From assembly GCA_020635695.1 (NCBI GenBank), contig JACJZH010000004.1:334527-398526 (forward strand): 64,000 nt of DNA. The letters run 5' to 3'. The position numbers and the translations under genes are program-made. Source of the DNA: Flavobacteriales bacterium (GTDB lineage: Bacteria > Bacteroidota > Bacteroidia > Flavobacteriales_F > PHOS-HE28). Under the pieces are notes generated by a model. The model was not told the DNA's origin, searched no databases, and was given only the letters and a program-made list of their open reading frames with translations. Positions 39,251 to 48,390 of this stretch are shown one piece after another; position 1 is the stretch's first letter; each line of letters opens with the position of its first letter.

Positions 39251-40714
39251 TCAAGCCGGCGCGTCCTCCTTTCCCGCGGGATCACCCGCCAGTTCACGCA
39301 GGCTTCTGAAGCGCTGATAGGTGCCGACGATATCGCGCACATAGAGGAAGGTCAGGCTGCCGCGCACATACCCGTTCCTCGCCTCGGGGCGCGTGAAGAA
39401 GCGCGGTTCCGCCAGCAGGAGCAACGCCCGTTCCACATGGCCTTCCCATGCGGCCGGGTCCAGGCCCAGCCCCCGGGCCAGCCGTTGCGCGTCCAGCACA
39501 TGCCCGGGTCCGGCATTGTACGATGCCAATGCGAAGCGCAACCGTTGATCGGGGTCCTTCACCGACCGCATCCAGATGCTGTCCAACTGGGCCAGGTACC
39601 TGGCCGACGCACGCACATGGTCGGCCAGGGAATGCGCACTGTCGAGCCCGAGCCCTTCGGCGGTGGAAGGCATCACCTGCATCAGGCCGCGGGCACCGCG
39701 TATGCCGATGGCCAGCGTGTCATACCGGGATTCCTTGAACGCCAGTGCCGCCAGCAGTTCCCAATCCCAGGGGATCAGGCTCTGTTGGGCCTGGAAGAGG
39801 CTGTCGTACGGGCTGATCGGGCCGCCTTGGGCCGGGCGATGGATGGAGCGCAGCACAAGGGGACCACGCGGGCGCAGGTCACCGCCATACACCTGGGTGA
39901 GCACCTCCCGTGCCTCCTGTTCATCGGGATCCTTCAACCACCGGTCCAGGGCCTTGCGCAGGCGGTTCGCATTGCGCCTCACCCCGAAGGCCAGCGGCAC
40001 CTCGGGACCCAGGGTCCTGCCGAACTCCAGATGGGGGAACCGGGCGGCTTCCGCGCGCAGGGTCACGTCCGGCAGTACGGCCCGATCCACGCGGCCCAGG
40101 ATCACCTCGATCAACAACTCCTCGCCCTGCCGGGCAGCATCCCGGATCAACTGCAGGCTATCCGGACTCCAGGCGTAGCCTTCCGCATCGAACGGGAAGG
40201 TGGCAGGCAGAAGCGCCGGTCCTTGGGGCGCTACGGTCTCCTTTCCCAGGCGGCGGTCCTCGCGCAGCTGCACCAGCACGGGCGCGGTATGGCGGTAGGC
40301 CCTGCTGAAGGACAACTTCCCTTCGTACGCACCGTGGGGGTTCAGCAGCCCGGCGGCGATGTCGGCCTCACCCCGTTGAACGATGGGTAGCAGGCTGTCC
40401 GGGGAGGGCGCCACGACCACCGCCAGCGGCAACTCGACGAACGCGGCGAACCGTTCGAGCAGTTCGTACTCCAGGCCGGTGATGGCGCCGGGCCGCTCCT
40501 CGTAAACGAGCGGATCACGCACCACGGCAATGCGCAGCGTGTCCTTTCGGATGGCGGGAAGGTCCCTGTCCACCAGCGGCAGCGACCATGGTTCGGTGGC
40601 TCCCCTGCGGGCGGGGAGCCCACCCGTCCAGAGGAACAGCACCCCGAACACGAGGAGGGCCGCAAATCCGGCCCGCCACCTGCGTGCCAGCTTGGATGGT
40701 CGTTCGGTCCTCAT
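39251..40714 (-). CDS. mltF: MltF-like membrane-bound lytic transglycosylase
   Basis: 487 residues: N-terminal membrane segment, a periplasmic solute-binding-type domain (about 55-290; LRIAVVRDPLVYEE, GEADIAAGLLNP) and a lytic transglycosylase domain with the catalytic Glu in AFKESRYD (about residue 326) plus GARGLMQVMPST and ASYNAGPGHVLDA. This is the MltF architecture for peptidoglycan glycan-strand cleavage. Its ATG overlaps the acpH stop (ATGA). Confidence 0.92.
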   Translation of the reverse strand: MRTERPSKLARRWRAGFAALLVFGVLFLWTGGLPARRGATEPWSLPLVDRDLPAIRKDTLRIAVVRDPLVYEERPGAITGLEYELLERFAAFVELPLAVVVAPSPDSLLPIVQRGEADIAAGLLNPHGAYEGKLSFSRAYRHTAPVLVQLREDRRLGKETVAPQGPALLPATFPFDAEGYAWSPDSLQLIRDAARQGEELLIEVILGRVDRAVLPDVTLRAEAARFPHLEFGRTLGPEVPLAFGVRRNANRLRKALDRWLKDPDEQEAREVLTQVYGGDLRPRGPLVLRSIHRPAQGGPISPYDSLFQAQQSLIPWDWELLAALAFKESRYDTLAIGIRGARGLMQVMPSTAEGLGLDSAHSLADHVRASARYLAQLDSIWMRSVKDPDQRLRFALASYNAGPGHVLDAQRLARGLGLDPAAWEGHVERALLLLAEPRFFTRPEARNGYVRGSLTFLYVRDIVGTYQRFRSLRELAGDPAGKEDAPA

Positions 40715-41280
40715 GCCTTCAACGCCTCTTGCAGGTCGGGAAGGAACTCGAGGAACTCGCTCTTGTAGGCCTCGTAATGCCGTTCCACCACCCGCTCCGC
40801 CCCCCGCATGGGTGCCCCGGCCGTCACCCGGCGGGACAACCCGTCCAGGGCACGGCCGATGCCTTCAAGGGTCGCGTAGGAACGCAACCAATCCCCGGCG
40901 ATCATGTACGGGAGCATGTGCCGTATACGCGGCGGCATGTGCTGCTGATACAGGGGCAGCAACCCGTACATCCGTTCAACGAAGGCATCGAGGGGTTCGT
41001 CGTGCAGATCCGCCCATTCGACGGCCAGAACGTGGTCAAAAAAAATATCGAGCACCACGCCCGACCACCTTCCCGCATGGGGGCGGAGGCGTTCGCGGCC
41101 CTGGAGGGCCAGGGGGTGCCTGTCGGTGAACGAATCGATGCGGCGATGCAGGCGGATCCCCTCGCGGATGCCCGGGGTGAACCGTTGGAGGTCGCGGCCC
41201 TTCACCCCATCGCCCATGAAGTTGCCCACGATGACCTCGGGTTCGTTCCCGGAGAGGTAGAGATGGCCCAGGAAATTCAT
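40711..41280 (-). CDS. acpH: Acyl carrier protein phosphodiesterase-like protein
   Basis: A 189-residue cytoplasmic protein whose opening NFLGHLYLSG, GNFMGDGVKG and IRLHRRIDSFTDRHP match AcpH, which removes phosphopantetheine from ACP; the His-Asp-rich helices are those of the HD-like family. ATG 41280 fits the family start. It is co-transcribed with the lytic transglycosylase gene. Confidence 0.87.
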   Translation of the reverse strand: MNFLGHLYLSGNEPEVIVGNFMGDGVKGRDLQRFTPGIREGIRLHRRIDSFTDRHPLALQGRERLRPHAGRWSGVVLDIFFDHVLAVEWADLHDEPLDAFVERMYGLLPLYQQHMPPRIRHMLPYMIAGDWLRSYATLEGIGRALDGLSRRVTAGAPMRGAERVVERHYEAYKSEFLEFLPDLQEALKA

Positions 41281-41290
41281 CGCGGGGCGT

Positions 41291-41298
41291 TGAAGATA
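41291..41298 (-). promoter_or_regulatory. -7 promoter box (TATCTTCA) of acpH-mltF
   Basis: Minus-strand box 10 nt before ATG 41280. Confidence 0.4.
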
Positions 41299-41360
41299 GC
41301 CCGCCCGCACCCGGCCGCGTCCGTTCATGTGATCGGCCCCCGGGGCACCCCGTGGCCGGA

Positions 41361-41368
41361 TACCTTCG
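41361..41368 (+). promoter_or_regulatory. -7 promoter box (TACCTTCG) of the LytS/LytR operon
   Basis: Plus-strand box 6 nt before ATG 41375. Confidence 0.45.
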
Positions 41369-41374
41369 CGAAGC

Positions 41375-42451
41375 ATGGCCGCGCGCAGGACCCGGGAGTT
41401 CGTGTACTGGTCCACCCAGCTGCTGGGATGGGGGCTGTACACGGCCACCATCGTGATCTGGAACCACCTGCAGGGCGGTTTCGATCCGGGTTCACTGGGT
41501 GCGGTGTTCAGTGTGTTCGCCATCGGCGTGGGCATCAGCCACACGTTCCGCTCCATCATCCGCAGGCAGGGGTGGTTGAGGCTGGGCATCGGACCGATGG
41601 TCCTGCGGCTGCTGCCGGGGTCGTTCGTGCTCGGTCTGCTGGCCTTCGCGCTCCAGGCATCGATCAACGACGTGTTCCTGACGCACATGGAACCGATCCT
41701 TCCGGCGCCGCCGATGGAACTGTTGAGCCTGGTGCTGAACTGGACCGTGCTGCTCCTGTTGTGGTCGTTCGGCTACTTCACCTATCACTTCTTCATCCAG
41801 AGCCGCCGCGAGGAGGTCCGCAACCTGCGCCTGGAGACGGCCAACCGGGAAGGACAGCTCGGCAACCTGCGTGCGCAGCTGAACCCGCACTTCATGTTCA
41901 ACGCGCTGAACGGCATCCGGGCGCTGGTGGACGAGGACCCCGCCCTGGCCAAGCAGGCCATCACCCAGCTCTCGGCCATCCTGCGCAATGCCATGAGCTC
42001 CGTGCGGAGGAAAGTGGTGCCCCTGGGCGAGGAGATCGACATCGTGAAGGCCTACCTGGCGCTGGAGGCCATGCGCTACGAGGAGCGGCTGCGTGTGAGC
42101 TTCGACGTGGATCCCGCCCTGGAGCGTGAACCGGTGCCCCCCATGCTGCTCCAGACCCTGGTGGAGAACGCCGTGCGCCATGGCATCGCCACCCTGCCGG
42201 GCGGCGGCGACCTGCACATCGTGGCGGCCGAAGGACCGGAAGGACTCGTGCTCACGATCCGCAACAGCGGCACCTACAGGCCCGGCACCAGCAAAGGCAA
42301 CGGGATCGGCCTGCGCAACACCCGGCGGCGGCTGGAACTGATCTATGGACCAAAGGCTTCCTTGAAGATCTCCGAACGGAACGGAACGGTGGTGACCGAG
42401 GTGGTCCTGCCACGAACCAAGCAGCATGAAAGCACTGATCATCGACGATGA
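41375..42451 (+). CDS. LytS-type sensor histidine kinase
   Basis: 358 residues with about four membrane helices in the first 140 and no extracellular sensor domain. The His-kinase core has the phospho-acceptor His172 in LNPHFMFNALNGI and an ATP-binding N box LVENAVRHGIA with a G box KGNGIGLRNTRRR. This is the family with LytTR response regulators. The response-regulator gene overlaps its 3' end by 26 bp. Confidence 0.93.
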   Translation: MAARRTREFVYWSTQLLGWGLYTATIVIWNHLQGGFDPGSLGAVFSVFAIGVGISHTFRSIIRRQGWLRLGIGPMVLRLLPGSFVLGLLAFALQASINDVFLTHMEPILPAPPMELLSLVLNWTVLLLLWSFGYFTYHFFIQSRREEVRNLRLETANREGQLGNLRAQLNPHFMFNALNGIRALVDEDPALAKQAITQLSAILRNAMSSVRRKVVPLGEEIDIVKAYLALEAMRYEERLRVSFDVDPALEREPVPPMLLQTLVENAVRHGIATLPGGGDLHIVAAEGPEGLVLTIRNSGTYRPGTSKGNGIGLRNTRRRLELIYGPKASLKISERNGTVVTEVVLPRTKQHESTDHRR

Positions 42452-43136
42452 GCGGCTGGCCCGCAAGGAACTGACCAGCCTGCTGGCCCCCTTCGAACAC
42501 CTGCAGGTGGTGGGCGAGGCCGCGAATGCCGACGAGGCCGAGCAACTGGTGGCCGAGCTGAAGCCGGACCTGTTGTTCCTGGACGTGAACATGCCGGGAC
42601 GCGATGGCTTCGAACTGTTGGAGGCCCTGGACCCCGCACCCCACGTGATCTTCGTGACGGCCTACGATGAGCATGCGCTGCACGCCTTCCAGGTGAACGC
42701 CCTGGACTACCTGGTGAAGCCCATCGATCCGGAACGGCTGGCGGCCGCGCTGGAGAAACTGCCCGAACCGGAAGCCGGGGACGGCCCCACCCGCGAGATG
42801 TTGCACGAAGGCGACCAGATCTTCCTGAAGGACGGGGAGAAATGCTGGTTCGTGACCCTGAAGGACGTGCGCCTGTTCCAGAGCGAGGGCAACTACGTGC
42901 GGGTGCTGTTCGACGATCAAAAGCCCCTGGTGCTCCGCTCGCTGAACACCCTGGAGAAGAAGCTCGACCCCCTGGTGTTCTTCCGGGTGAGCCGCAAGCA
43001 CATCGTGAACCTGCGCTGGGTGGAGAAGATCGAGCCCTGGTTCAACGGAGGCCTGATGGTGAAGCTGCGCAGCGGGGAAACGGTGGAGGTGAGCCGAAGG
43101 CAGGCCTCCCGCTTCAAGGAACTGCTGAGCCTGTAG
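42426..43136 (+). CDS. LytTR-family response regulator
   Basis: 236 residues: receiver domain with phospho-acceptor Asp53 (LFLDVNMPG), the conserved Lys in YLVKPID, and a LytTR DNA-binding domain (LFQSEGNYVRVLF; FFRVSRKHIVNLRWVEKI). It is paired with the overlapping kinase. Target genes are unknown; the adjacent T9SS-cargo gene has its own -7 box. Confidence 0.95.
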   Translation: MKALIIDDERLARKELTSLLAPFEHLQVVGEAANADEAEQLVAELKPDLLFLDVNMPGRDGFELLEALDPAPHVIFVTAYDEHALHAFQVNALDYLVKPIDPERLAAALEKLPEPEAGDGPTREMLHEGDQIFLKDGEKCWFVTLKDVRLFQSEGNYVRVLFDDQKPLVLRSLNTLEKKLDPLVFFRVSRKHIVNLRWVEKIEPWFNGGLMVKLRSGETVEVSRRQASRFKELLSL

Positions 43137-43151
43137 GTCGCGGGGGACCGT

Positions 43152-43159
43152 TATCTTGG
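43152..43159 (+). promoter_or_regulatory. -7 promoter box (TATCTTGG)
   Basis: Plus-strand box 19 nt before ATG 43179. Confidence 0.4.
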
Positions 43160-43178
43160 CGTGTACCAACGTTGCGCC

Positions 43179-45284
43179 ATGATCCGGAACATCTCCCTTC
43201 TTCTCGGGCTTGCCGTGCTGATCGGTGACCTGAGCGCCGCCACCGGCGGACCCGACACCTATGGTTACATCTGGAAGGACTCCGATGAACCGGACGGACC
43301 CGTGTACAGCTGGATCGACATCACCGGCACGGGGACGTTGGTGACCGGCCTGGCGGACGACAACTACGTCGGGCCCTTCACCATGGCCACCAGCCTGGAC
43401 TACTACTGGTATGAAGCGAAGAAGGTCTGGATCGGCAGCAACGGCTACCTCGCGTTCAACGGGGTGAACATCGCTGCGGCCTTTCCCACCATTCCCCAGG
43501 CGGGCGGCGCCAACGACTACATCGCTGGCATGATGGCCGACCTCACCTTCACCGGGGCCGGCAATCCGGGGGCATGCTACTACTTCGACGATGCCTCCAT
43601 CACGGTGGTGAGCTACATCGACGTGCCGTTCTGGTCGCCCACCGCTCCCAACTGGACCGGTTCCAACACCTTCCAGATCATCCTGGACAAGAACGACAGC
43701 ACCATCACCTTCCAGTACGAGGCCCAGACGGGGACCACCCAGAGCAACAACCTCACCATCGGCATCGAGAGCATCACGGGCGACATCGGCCTTCAGCACT
43801 CCTCGAACCTGTATCCGCCGGTGGGCTATGCGGTGCGGTTCTACAACCCGGCCACCCCGCTGATCGATGTGACCGACGGGGCGGTGGCGTGGAACACGGC
43901 CGAAGGGACGCAGGGCACCACCCTCGGGCTCGCCGACGACCTGGCCATGACCATCCTGGTGAGGAACACCGGCAACATGCCGCTGGCCGGGTTCACGGCG
44001 CAGGGGCGCGTGCTCAACTCCGGAGGGACCGCACTGCTCACCGACGCCGTTCAGGTGGGAAGCCTCAATCCCGGCCTGGACACGCTGATCACCTTCCCCA
44101 GCACGTGGACACCCACCAGCCCCGGCACCTACCGCTTCGAAGGTTCCGTGAGCGGCATCCCGAACGAGCTGGTCACCAGCAACAACATCCTGCTGCAGGA
44201 AGTGACGGTGTACGACACCACGGCCAGCGTGATGAACATCGATTGGGCAGGCGCCTCCGACGATGGGATCGGCATCGGATGGGACGGCGGCAATGGGGGC
44301 GTGGCGTCCTACGTCCTGTTCCCCGGCTACCCGGCACACGTGACCGCGGCCACCATCCGCATCGCGTCCAATGCCGGGAACAGTCCCTACGCCCTGAAGA
44401 TCTACGATGATGATGGACCTGACGGCGGCCCCGGCACCCTCCTGGACTCCCTGTTCATTCAGGCCCCACAGGCACAGCCCGGCGACCATGTCCATCCTCT
44501 TACCGCGCCCATCGATGTGCTGGACAGCGGCCTGTACGTGCTTTGGTCCATGCAGGGGGTGAACGTGAACATCGCGCAGGACGTCCAGCCGCCCTTCAGC
44601 CGGAGGAGCTACGAGGTGCTGGACGGCACCTGGGCGGAATACCGTGACCGGGAGACGGCCGACTTCCACCTGGGACTTCAGGTGACGCCGCTGCCGGTGT
44701 TCGATGCCGGGGCCACGGGGTTCTTCGGCCTGGTGAACGGCCTGAACGTGAGCACCACCACCACCATCAGGACCTGGGTGCGCAACTACGGCAACCAGAC
44801 GATCAACAACTTCCCCGTCGGTTATCGCTTCACCGGCGAACCGGAGGTCGTGCAGACCTACGCCGGGCCACCGATCGCGCCCGGCGATTCATCGCTGTTC
44901 AGCTTCACCACCGCCTTCACCCCCACGGTGAACGGCCCCGGACAGATGTGCAGCTGGGCCGACCTGCCCAACGATGCCGCCCCCACGAACGACACCGTGT
45001 GCGTGAACATCAACATCACGGTGGGGCTGGAGGAAACGGCAACGGTGCGGTTGCAGCTGGCACCGAACCCCGCCACCGACCGGGTGGTGTTGCATCACCT
45101 GCCGGCGGGTCCCGTGCGCTTGTGGGTGCGCGACCTCACCGGCCGGGTGGTGATGGAACGATCCTGGTCCGTGACCGGCGACCGCTCCACCGTGCCCGTG
45201 GACGGCCTGGCGGCAGGCACCTATTCCCTGCTGCTGAGCACCGCCGATCGCATCTACGGCGGCCGGTTGGTGATCGAGCGCTGA
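43179..45284 (+). CDS. Large secreted T9SS-cargo protein
   Basis: 701 residues. After a signal peptide (MIRNISLLLGLAVLIGDLSA) comes a nidogen-like beta-sandwich (about 50-220; SNGYLAFNG, FQIILDKNDSTITFQYE). Repeated Ig-like/CARDB-like segments follow (LVRNTGNMPLAGF; WVRNYGNQTINNFPVGYRF). The T9SS sorting domain is at the end (LAPNPATDRVVLHHL, DLTGRVV, GTYSLLLSTADRIYGGRLVIER). No catalytic motif is seen; an adhesive or surface role is inferred. Confidence 0.88.
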   Translation: MIRNISLLLGLAVLIGDLSAATGGPDTYGYIWKDSDEPDGPVYSWIDITGTGTLVTGLADDNYVGPFTMATSLDYYWYEAKKVWIGSNGYLAFNGVNIAAAFPTIPQAGGANDYIAGMMADLTFTGAGNPGACYYFDDASITVVSYIDVPFWSPTAPNWTGSNTFQIILDKNDSTITFQYEAQTGTTQSNNLTIGIESITGDIGLQHSSNLYPPVGYAVRFYNPATPLIDVTDGAVAWNTAEGTQGTTLGLADDLAMTILVRNTGNMPLAGFTAQGRVLNSGGTALLTDAVQVGSLNPGLDTLITFPSTWTPTSPGTYRFEGSVSGIPNELVTSNNILLQEVTVYDTTASVMNIDWAGASDDGIGIGWDGGNGGVASYVLFPGYPAHVTAATIRIASNAGNSPYALKIYDDDGPDGGPGTLLDSLFIQAPQAQPGDHVHPLTAPIDVLDSGLYVLWSMQGVNVNIAQDVQPPFSRRSYEVLDGTWAEYRDRETADFHLGLQVTPLPVFDAGATGFFGLVNGLNVSTTTTIRTWVRNYGNQTINNFPVGYRFTGEPEVVQTYAGPPIAPGDSSLFSFTTAFTPTVNGPGQMCSWADLPNDAAPTNDTVCVNINITVGLEETATVRLQLAPNPATDRVVLHHLPAGPVRLWVRDLTGRVVMERSWSVTGDRSTVPVDGLAAGTYSLLLSTADRIYGGRLVIER

Positions 45285-45296
45285 CCGGGTCAGCGC
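45278..45296. terminator. Hairpin spanning the stop codons of two convergent genes
   Basis: A perfect inverted repeat GCGCTGAC-CGG-GTCAGCGC. Its left arm contains the TGA of the plus gene (45282-45284) and its right arm the TGA of the minus gene (45290-45292). The loop is only 3 nt and there is no U-tract, so termination strength is uncertain. Confidence 0.5.
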
Positions 45297-47890
45297 CGCA
45301 GGAAACGGCTCATCCAGCGAGCCTCGCCGGAACGGACCTCCAGCAGGTAGGTCCCGGTGGCCTGCTCCGACACGTCCACTTGGAACGTGCCGACCCCCTC
45401 CGCGACCCGGCCTTGCTGCACCACCCTGCCCAGCGCATCCCTGACCCACCAACGGGCCGCTGTTCCGCCGGCCGGCAGGTCCACGAACAGCAGGCCTTCC
45501 GTGGGTGAAGGCCGGAGCGACAGTTCCGTACCCGCCACCTGTTCCACTGTGGTGGCCAGGACGAAGAGCGTGTCGGAGTTGGCCGTGCAGCCATTGGTGT
45601 CCGTGATCTGCACGTAGTAGTTGCCGGTGAAATCGACGGTGTAGGTCTGGTCGTTGGCCCCGCCGATCGGTGTGCCTTCGAAGAACCACTGGTAGGCCAG
45701 CGCGGACGAGCTTTCGAGCAGCGATCCGTTCTGGGTGATCGCGGGTGCGGGCGGAGGAGCCACCTGCACGAACTGCAGCGTATCGGAGATGCCCAGGCAC
45801 CCGGAACCGTCCACCACCACCAGGCTCAGCGGGCCGGGTTGGTCGTGGTAGAACACCTTCACCGTGTCCCCGCTGGACCAGAGGTAGCTGTCCATGAACG
45901 CGGGGCCGGACACCAGCACGCTATCACCCAGGCAGAGCACCGTGTCACCGAACACGCTCAGGTCCATCATGGGGTTGCTCAGCACCAGGGCCGCAAAGGC
46001 ATCGAGCTTGCCCCGGCCCCAACCCGTGTTCGGCAGGGTCCCGGTGAAGGCGTCCGCGCGGGCCGTTCCCTCGATGGCATCGCGGACCTCCAGGTGCGTG
46101 GCGCGCGAACACTTCTCCAGGTAGAGCGCCGCCGTGGCGGTGACCACCGGGGAGGCCATCGAGGTGCCTCCGTTGCGCATGTGCATGCCGCCCGGGGCCA
46201 CCTTGAACGGTTCGTTGGCGATCAGGCTGGCCAGGGTGGCCAGGGGGCCGGCGCTGAAGGTGATGTCACCCGTGGCCGCGACATCGGGCTTCAGCCGGCC
46301 ATCGCGGGTGGGGCCGTGGCTGGAACGCGGCACCAGGTCGCCCTCGGTGCCTGGCACGCTCTGCGCATTGCCGTTCACGTCGGTGTAGGCCACCTCGTTG
46401 AAGTAGTTGGCCACGGTGATCACCTGCTCGGAGCAGGCCCACGAATCCACGATGTGCTTGTTCCGGTCGGGCAGCACGTAGTGTGCGATGTCCGGATACT
46501 GGGCCACGGTGGGCAGTCCGGAGGCGATCATGCCGGACATGCCGAAGAAGCTGGCGCCCCAGCCATCGAAGCGGCCGGTACCAGTGCTCATGAACCGGAA
46601 GCGGTAGGCATTGGAATCCGGCTGTTGCATGTGCACCTGCAGATGCACCTGCCCCCCCCGCAGCTCGGCGAACCAGTCCACCACGCCCAGCAGGTCGCCG
46701 TCCAGGCTCCAGAGGCTGTCACTGGCCAGCTGACCGAGGTGGTCGGCCATGGTGCGGAACGGGGTCCTGCCACGGAACTGAAGGCTGGGGACCACGCGGT
46801 CGGCGCCCACGGCATACTGCACATCACTGAAGTCCGCCGTATCCGCCCATACATCGAAGTACACCACCCCGTACCCGAAGTTGTTCGGCGTGGGCTTGTA
46901 GGTGTACCAGGTGAAGGAGGTGTCGCTGCCCACGAGGGTCTCCACGTGGTAGGGCGGGAACTCCCCGCTGTTTCCGGCAGCGCATACCATCACCCGGCCG
47001 GGCTGGGCGATCAGCAGGCTGTCGATGAACAGCGCCGCGGCGTCCTGCCCATCGTGCGAGCCCAGGTAGTCGCCCAGGGAGGCGTTGATCACCACCGGAC
47101 GGCCCAGGGCCTCGGCCTGCGACACCAGGTAGTGCACGGCATCGGCCACGGTGGCCTTCCAGTTGGGCGCATCGAAATCGCTGGACACGATCAGCAGGTC
47201 GGCGCCGGGCGCGCCACCGGTGTAGGCGCCCGTGGCCAGCCCGTTCCCTGCCGCCGTTCCGGTAACGGTGGTGCCATGCCCGAAGAAACCCGGTTGTTCG
47301 CCCGCCGGGCAGAGGCCCGCATTGATCGCGGTGCTGTCCCAGGCCTGGCCGTAGCCCCACGGCATGGGGGTCAGCTGCGCATCGAACGGAAAGGTCTGGT
47401 CCCAGTACCGGAGCACCCGGGTGCGGCCCTGCGCATCCTGGAAGTCGGGATGGTCCAGGTCCATGCCCGAATCGATGATGCCCACCAGCACGCCTTCACC
47501 GGTGAACCCGCCGGGCAGGGGCGCCTGACCCGCGTGCACGGGGTCGATGCGGTTGTGCACCCGCATGGAATCGTTGAGCACGCGGCCCTGGGAAAGCGAG
47601 AACTCGATGCCTTGCACCGCAGGATGGGCCGCGAGGGCCGCGACCCGTTCCACCGGCACCCGCGCCGAGACCAGCCCCTGCATGCGCTGCTTCACCACCC
47701 CTCCGCTCCCTGCCACGGCACGGGCCAGTGCGGCATCCTGACCACGCAGGAACAGGTGCACCTCGGTGCCCGGCGGATGCGGTCGCTTCAGGAAGGCCTG
47801 GAGCTCGAAACCCATGCGATCAGGAGCCTGGGCACTGGCGGGAGCGGCACAGGCCAGCAGGCCCGCGAACAGGAGTGCGGTACGCGACAT
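45290..47890 (-). CDS. Subtilisin-like S8 serine protease with T9SS sorting domain
   Basis: An 866-residue secreted protease. It has a signal peptide and a probable inhibitor-like prodomain. The S8 triad is Asp (GIIDSGMDLDHPDF, about 144), His (FFGHGTTVTGTAAG, about 202) and Ser (GGTSMASPVVTATAAL, about 577), with an inserted beta-domain between His and Ser. After the protease come an Ig-like domain (PAITQNGSLLESSS) and a T9SS sorting domain (SLRPSPTEGLLFVDLP to the C-terminus). Its -7 box overlaps the stop of the upstream gene. Confidence 0.93.
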   Translation of the reverse strand: MSRTALLFAGLLACAAPASAQAPDRMGFELQAFLKRPHPPGTEVHLFLRGQDAALARAVAGSGGVVKQRMQGLVSARVPVERVAALAAHPAVQGIEFSLSQGRVLNDSMRVHNRIDPVHAGQAPLPGGFTGEGVLVGIIDSGMDLDHPDFQDAQGRTRVLRYWDQTFPFDAQLTPMPWGYGQAWDSTAINAGLCPAGEQPGFFGHGTTVTGTAAGNGLATGAYTGGAPGADLLIVSSDFDAPNWKATVADAVHYLVSQAEALGRPVVINASLGDYLGSHDGQDAAALFIDSLLIAQPGRVMVCAAGNSGEFPPYHVETLVGSDTSFTWYTYKPTPNNFGYGVVYFDVWADTADFSDVQYAVGADRVVPSLQFRGRTPFRTMADHLGQLASDSLWSLDGDLLGVVDWFAELRGGQVHLQVHMQQPDSNAYRFRFMSTGTGRFDGWGASFFGMSGMIASGLPTVAQYPDIAHYVLPDRNKHIVDSWACSEQVITVANYFNEVAYTDVNGNAQSVPGTEGDLVPRSSHGPTRDGRLKPDVAATGDITFSAGPLATLASLIANEPFKVAPGGMHMRNGGTSMASPVVTATAALYLEKCSRATHLEVRDAIEGTARADAFTGTLPNTGWGRGKLDAFAALVLSNPMMDLSVFGDTVLCLGDSVLVSGPAFMDSYLWSSGDTVKVFYHDQPGPLSLVVVDGSGCLGISDTLQFVQVAPPPAPAITQNGSLLESSSALAYQWFFEGTPIGGANDQTYTVDFTGNYYVQITDTNGCTANSDTLFVLATTVEQVAGTELSLRPSPTEGLLFVDLPAGGTAARWWVRDALGRVVQQGRVAEGVGTFQVDVSEQATGTYLLEVRSGEARWMSRFLRR

Positions 47891-47894
47891 GACC

Positions 47895-47902
47895 CAAAAT
47901 TA
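47895..47902 (-). promoter_or_regulatory. -7 promoter box (TAATTTTG) overlapping a stop codon
   Basis: A perfect TAnnTTTG 4 nt before the S8 protease ATG. Its first three bases are the TAA stop of the preceding HsdR_N-like gene. Confidence 0.5.
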
Positions 47903-48373
47903 AGCCGATGGAGAGGCGCACAGACCGGCGTGATCGGGCACCCGATCAACAAAACGGACGGAACCCTGCGCATGGTCCACTTCGCAGCAGTAGTGCGTGT
48001 GCCCGTTGGTGACCAGCAGCCAGCGCACCTGGAAGGCCCGGTTGTAGCGGGCGGCCTGGTCGAACACCGCCTGGGTGAGGCGCACGCCGGGTGCCTTGCA
48101 CTCCACCAGCGCCACCGGGCTCCCGGTGTGGTCGTGCACCACGATGTCCGCACGCCGGGTGAGGCCGTGCAGGTCCAGTGTACGCTCCACCGCGAGCAGG
48201 GCCATGGGACAACCGCGGTCGTTCACCAGGAAATTGATGAAGTGCTGGCGCACCCATTCCTCGGGGGTGAGCGCCACCCAGCGCCGGCGCACCGGATCGA
48301 AGACCTGCGCACCGTCCGGCCCGTGCTTAGTTTTGAGCCCGTGGTCGGGCAGGTCGAGGTGCCTCCGGTCCAT
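47900..48373 (-). CDS. Stand-alone HsdR N-terminal-like (PD-(D/E)xK) domain protein
   Basis: 157 residues. The core RADIVVHDHTGSPVALVECKAPG has the D-(x)n-E-x-K pattern of the restriction-nuclease fold found at the N-terminus of type I restriction HsdR subunits (HSDR_N_2-like). There is no helicase and no methyltransferase nearby. It may be a nuclease or an inactive derivative; such stand-alone proteins are common in Bacteroidota and uncharacterised. It is divergent from amn, with overlapping promoter regions. Confidence 0.82.
   Translation of the reverse strand: MDRRHLDLPDHGLKTKHGPDGAQVFDPVRRRWVALTPEEWVRQHFINFLVNDRGCPMALLAVERTLDLHGLTRRADIVVHDHTGSPVALVECKAPGVRLTQAVFDQAARYNRAFQVRWLLVTNGHTHYCCEVDHAQGSVRFVDRVPDHAGLCASPSA
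48328..48335 (+). promoter_or_regulatory. -7 promoter box (TAGTTTTG) of amn-holA, inside the divergent gene
   Basis: A perfect TAnnTTTG on the plus strand, inside the 5' part of the HsdR_N-like gene and about 55 nt before the amn GTG. Confidence 0.45.
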
Positions 48374-48379
48374 GAACCA

Positions 48380-48387
48380 CCAAGTTA
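48380..48387 (-). promoter_or_regulatory. -7 promoter box (TAACTTGG) of the HsdR_N-like gene
   Basis: Minus-strand box 6 nt before ATG 48373. It lies inside the presumed amn leader. Confidence 0.4.
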
Positions 48388-48390
48388 GCC

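Noticed and set aside
37379..40390. A 1003-codon plus-strand open frame opposite the deiminase and MltF genes
   Set aside because: Antisense shadow; the minus strand has signal peptides, catalytic motifs and a T9SS domain.
42252..44669. An 805-codon minus-strand open frame opposite the LytTR regulator and T9SS cargo genes
   Set aside because: Low-complexity His/Val/Gly-rich translation with no domain; the plus strand is clearly coding.
45839..48388. An 849-codon plus-strand open frame opposite the S8 protease gene
   Set aside because: Antisense shadow of a gene with an intact catalytic triad.
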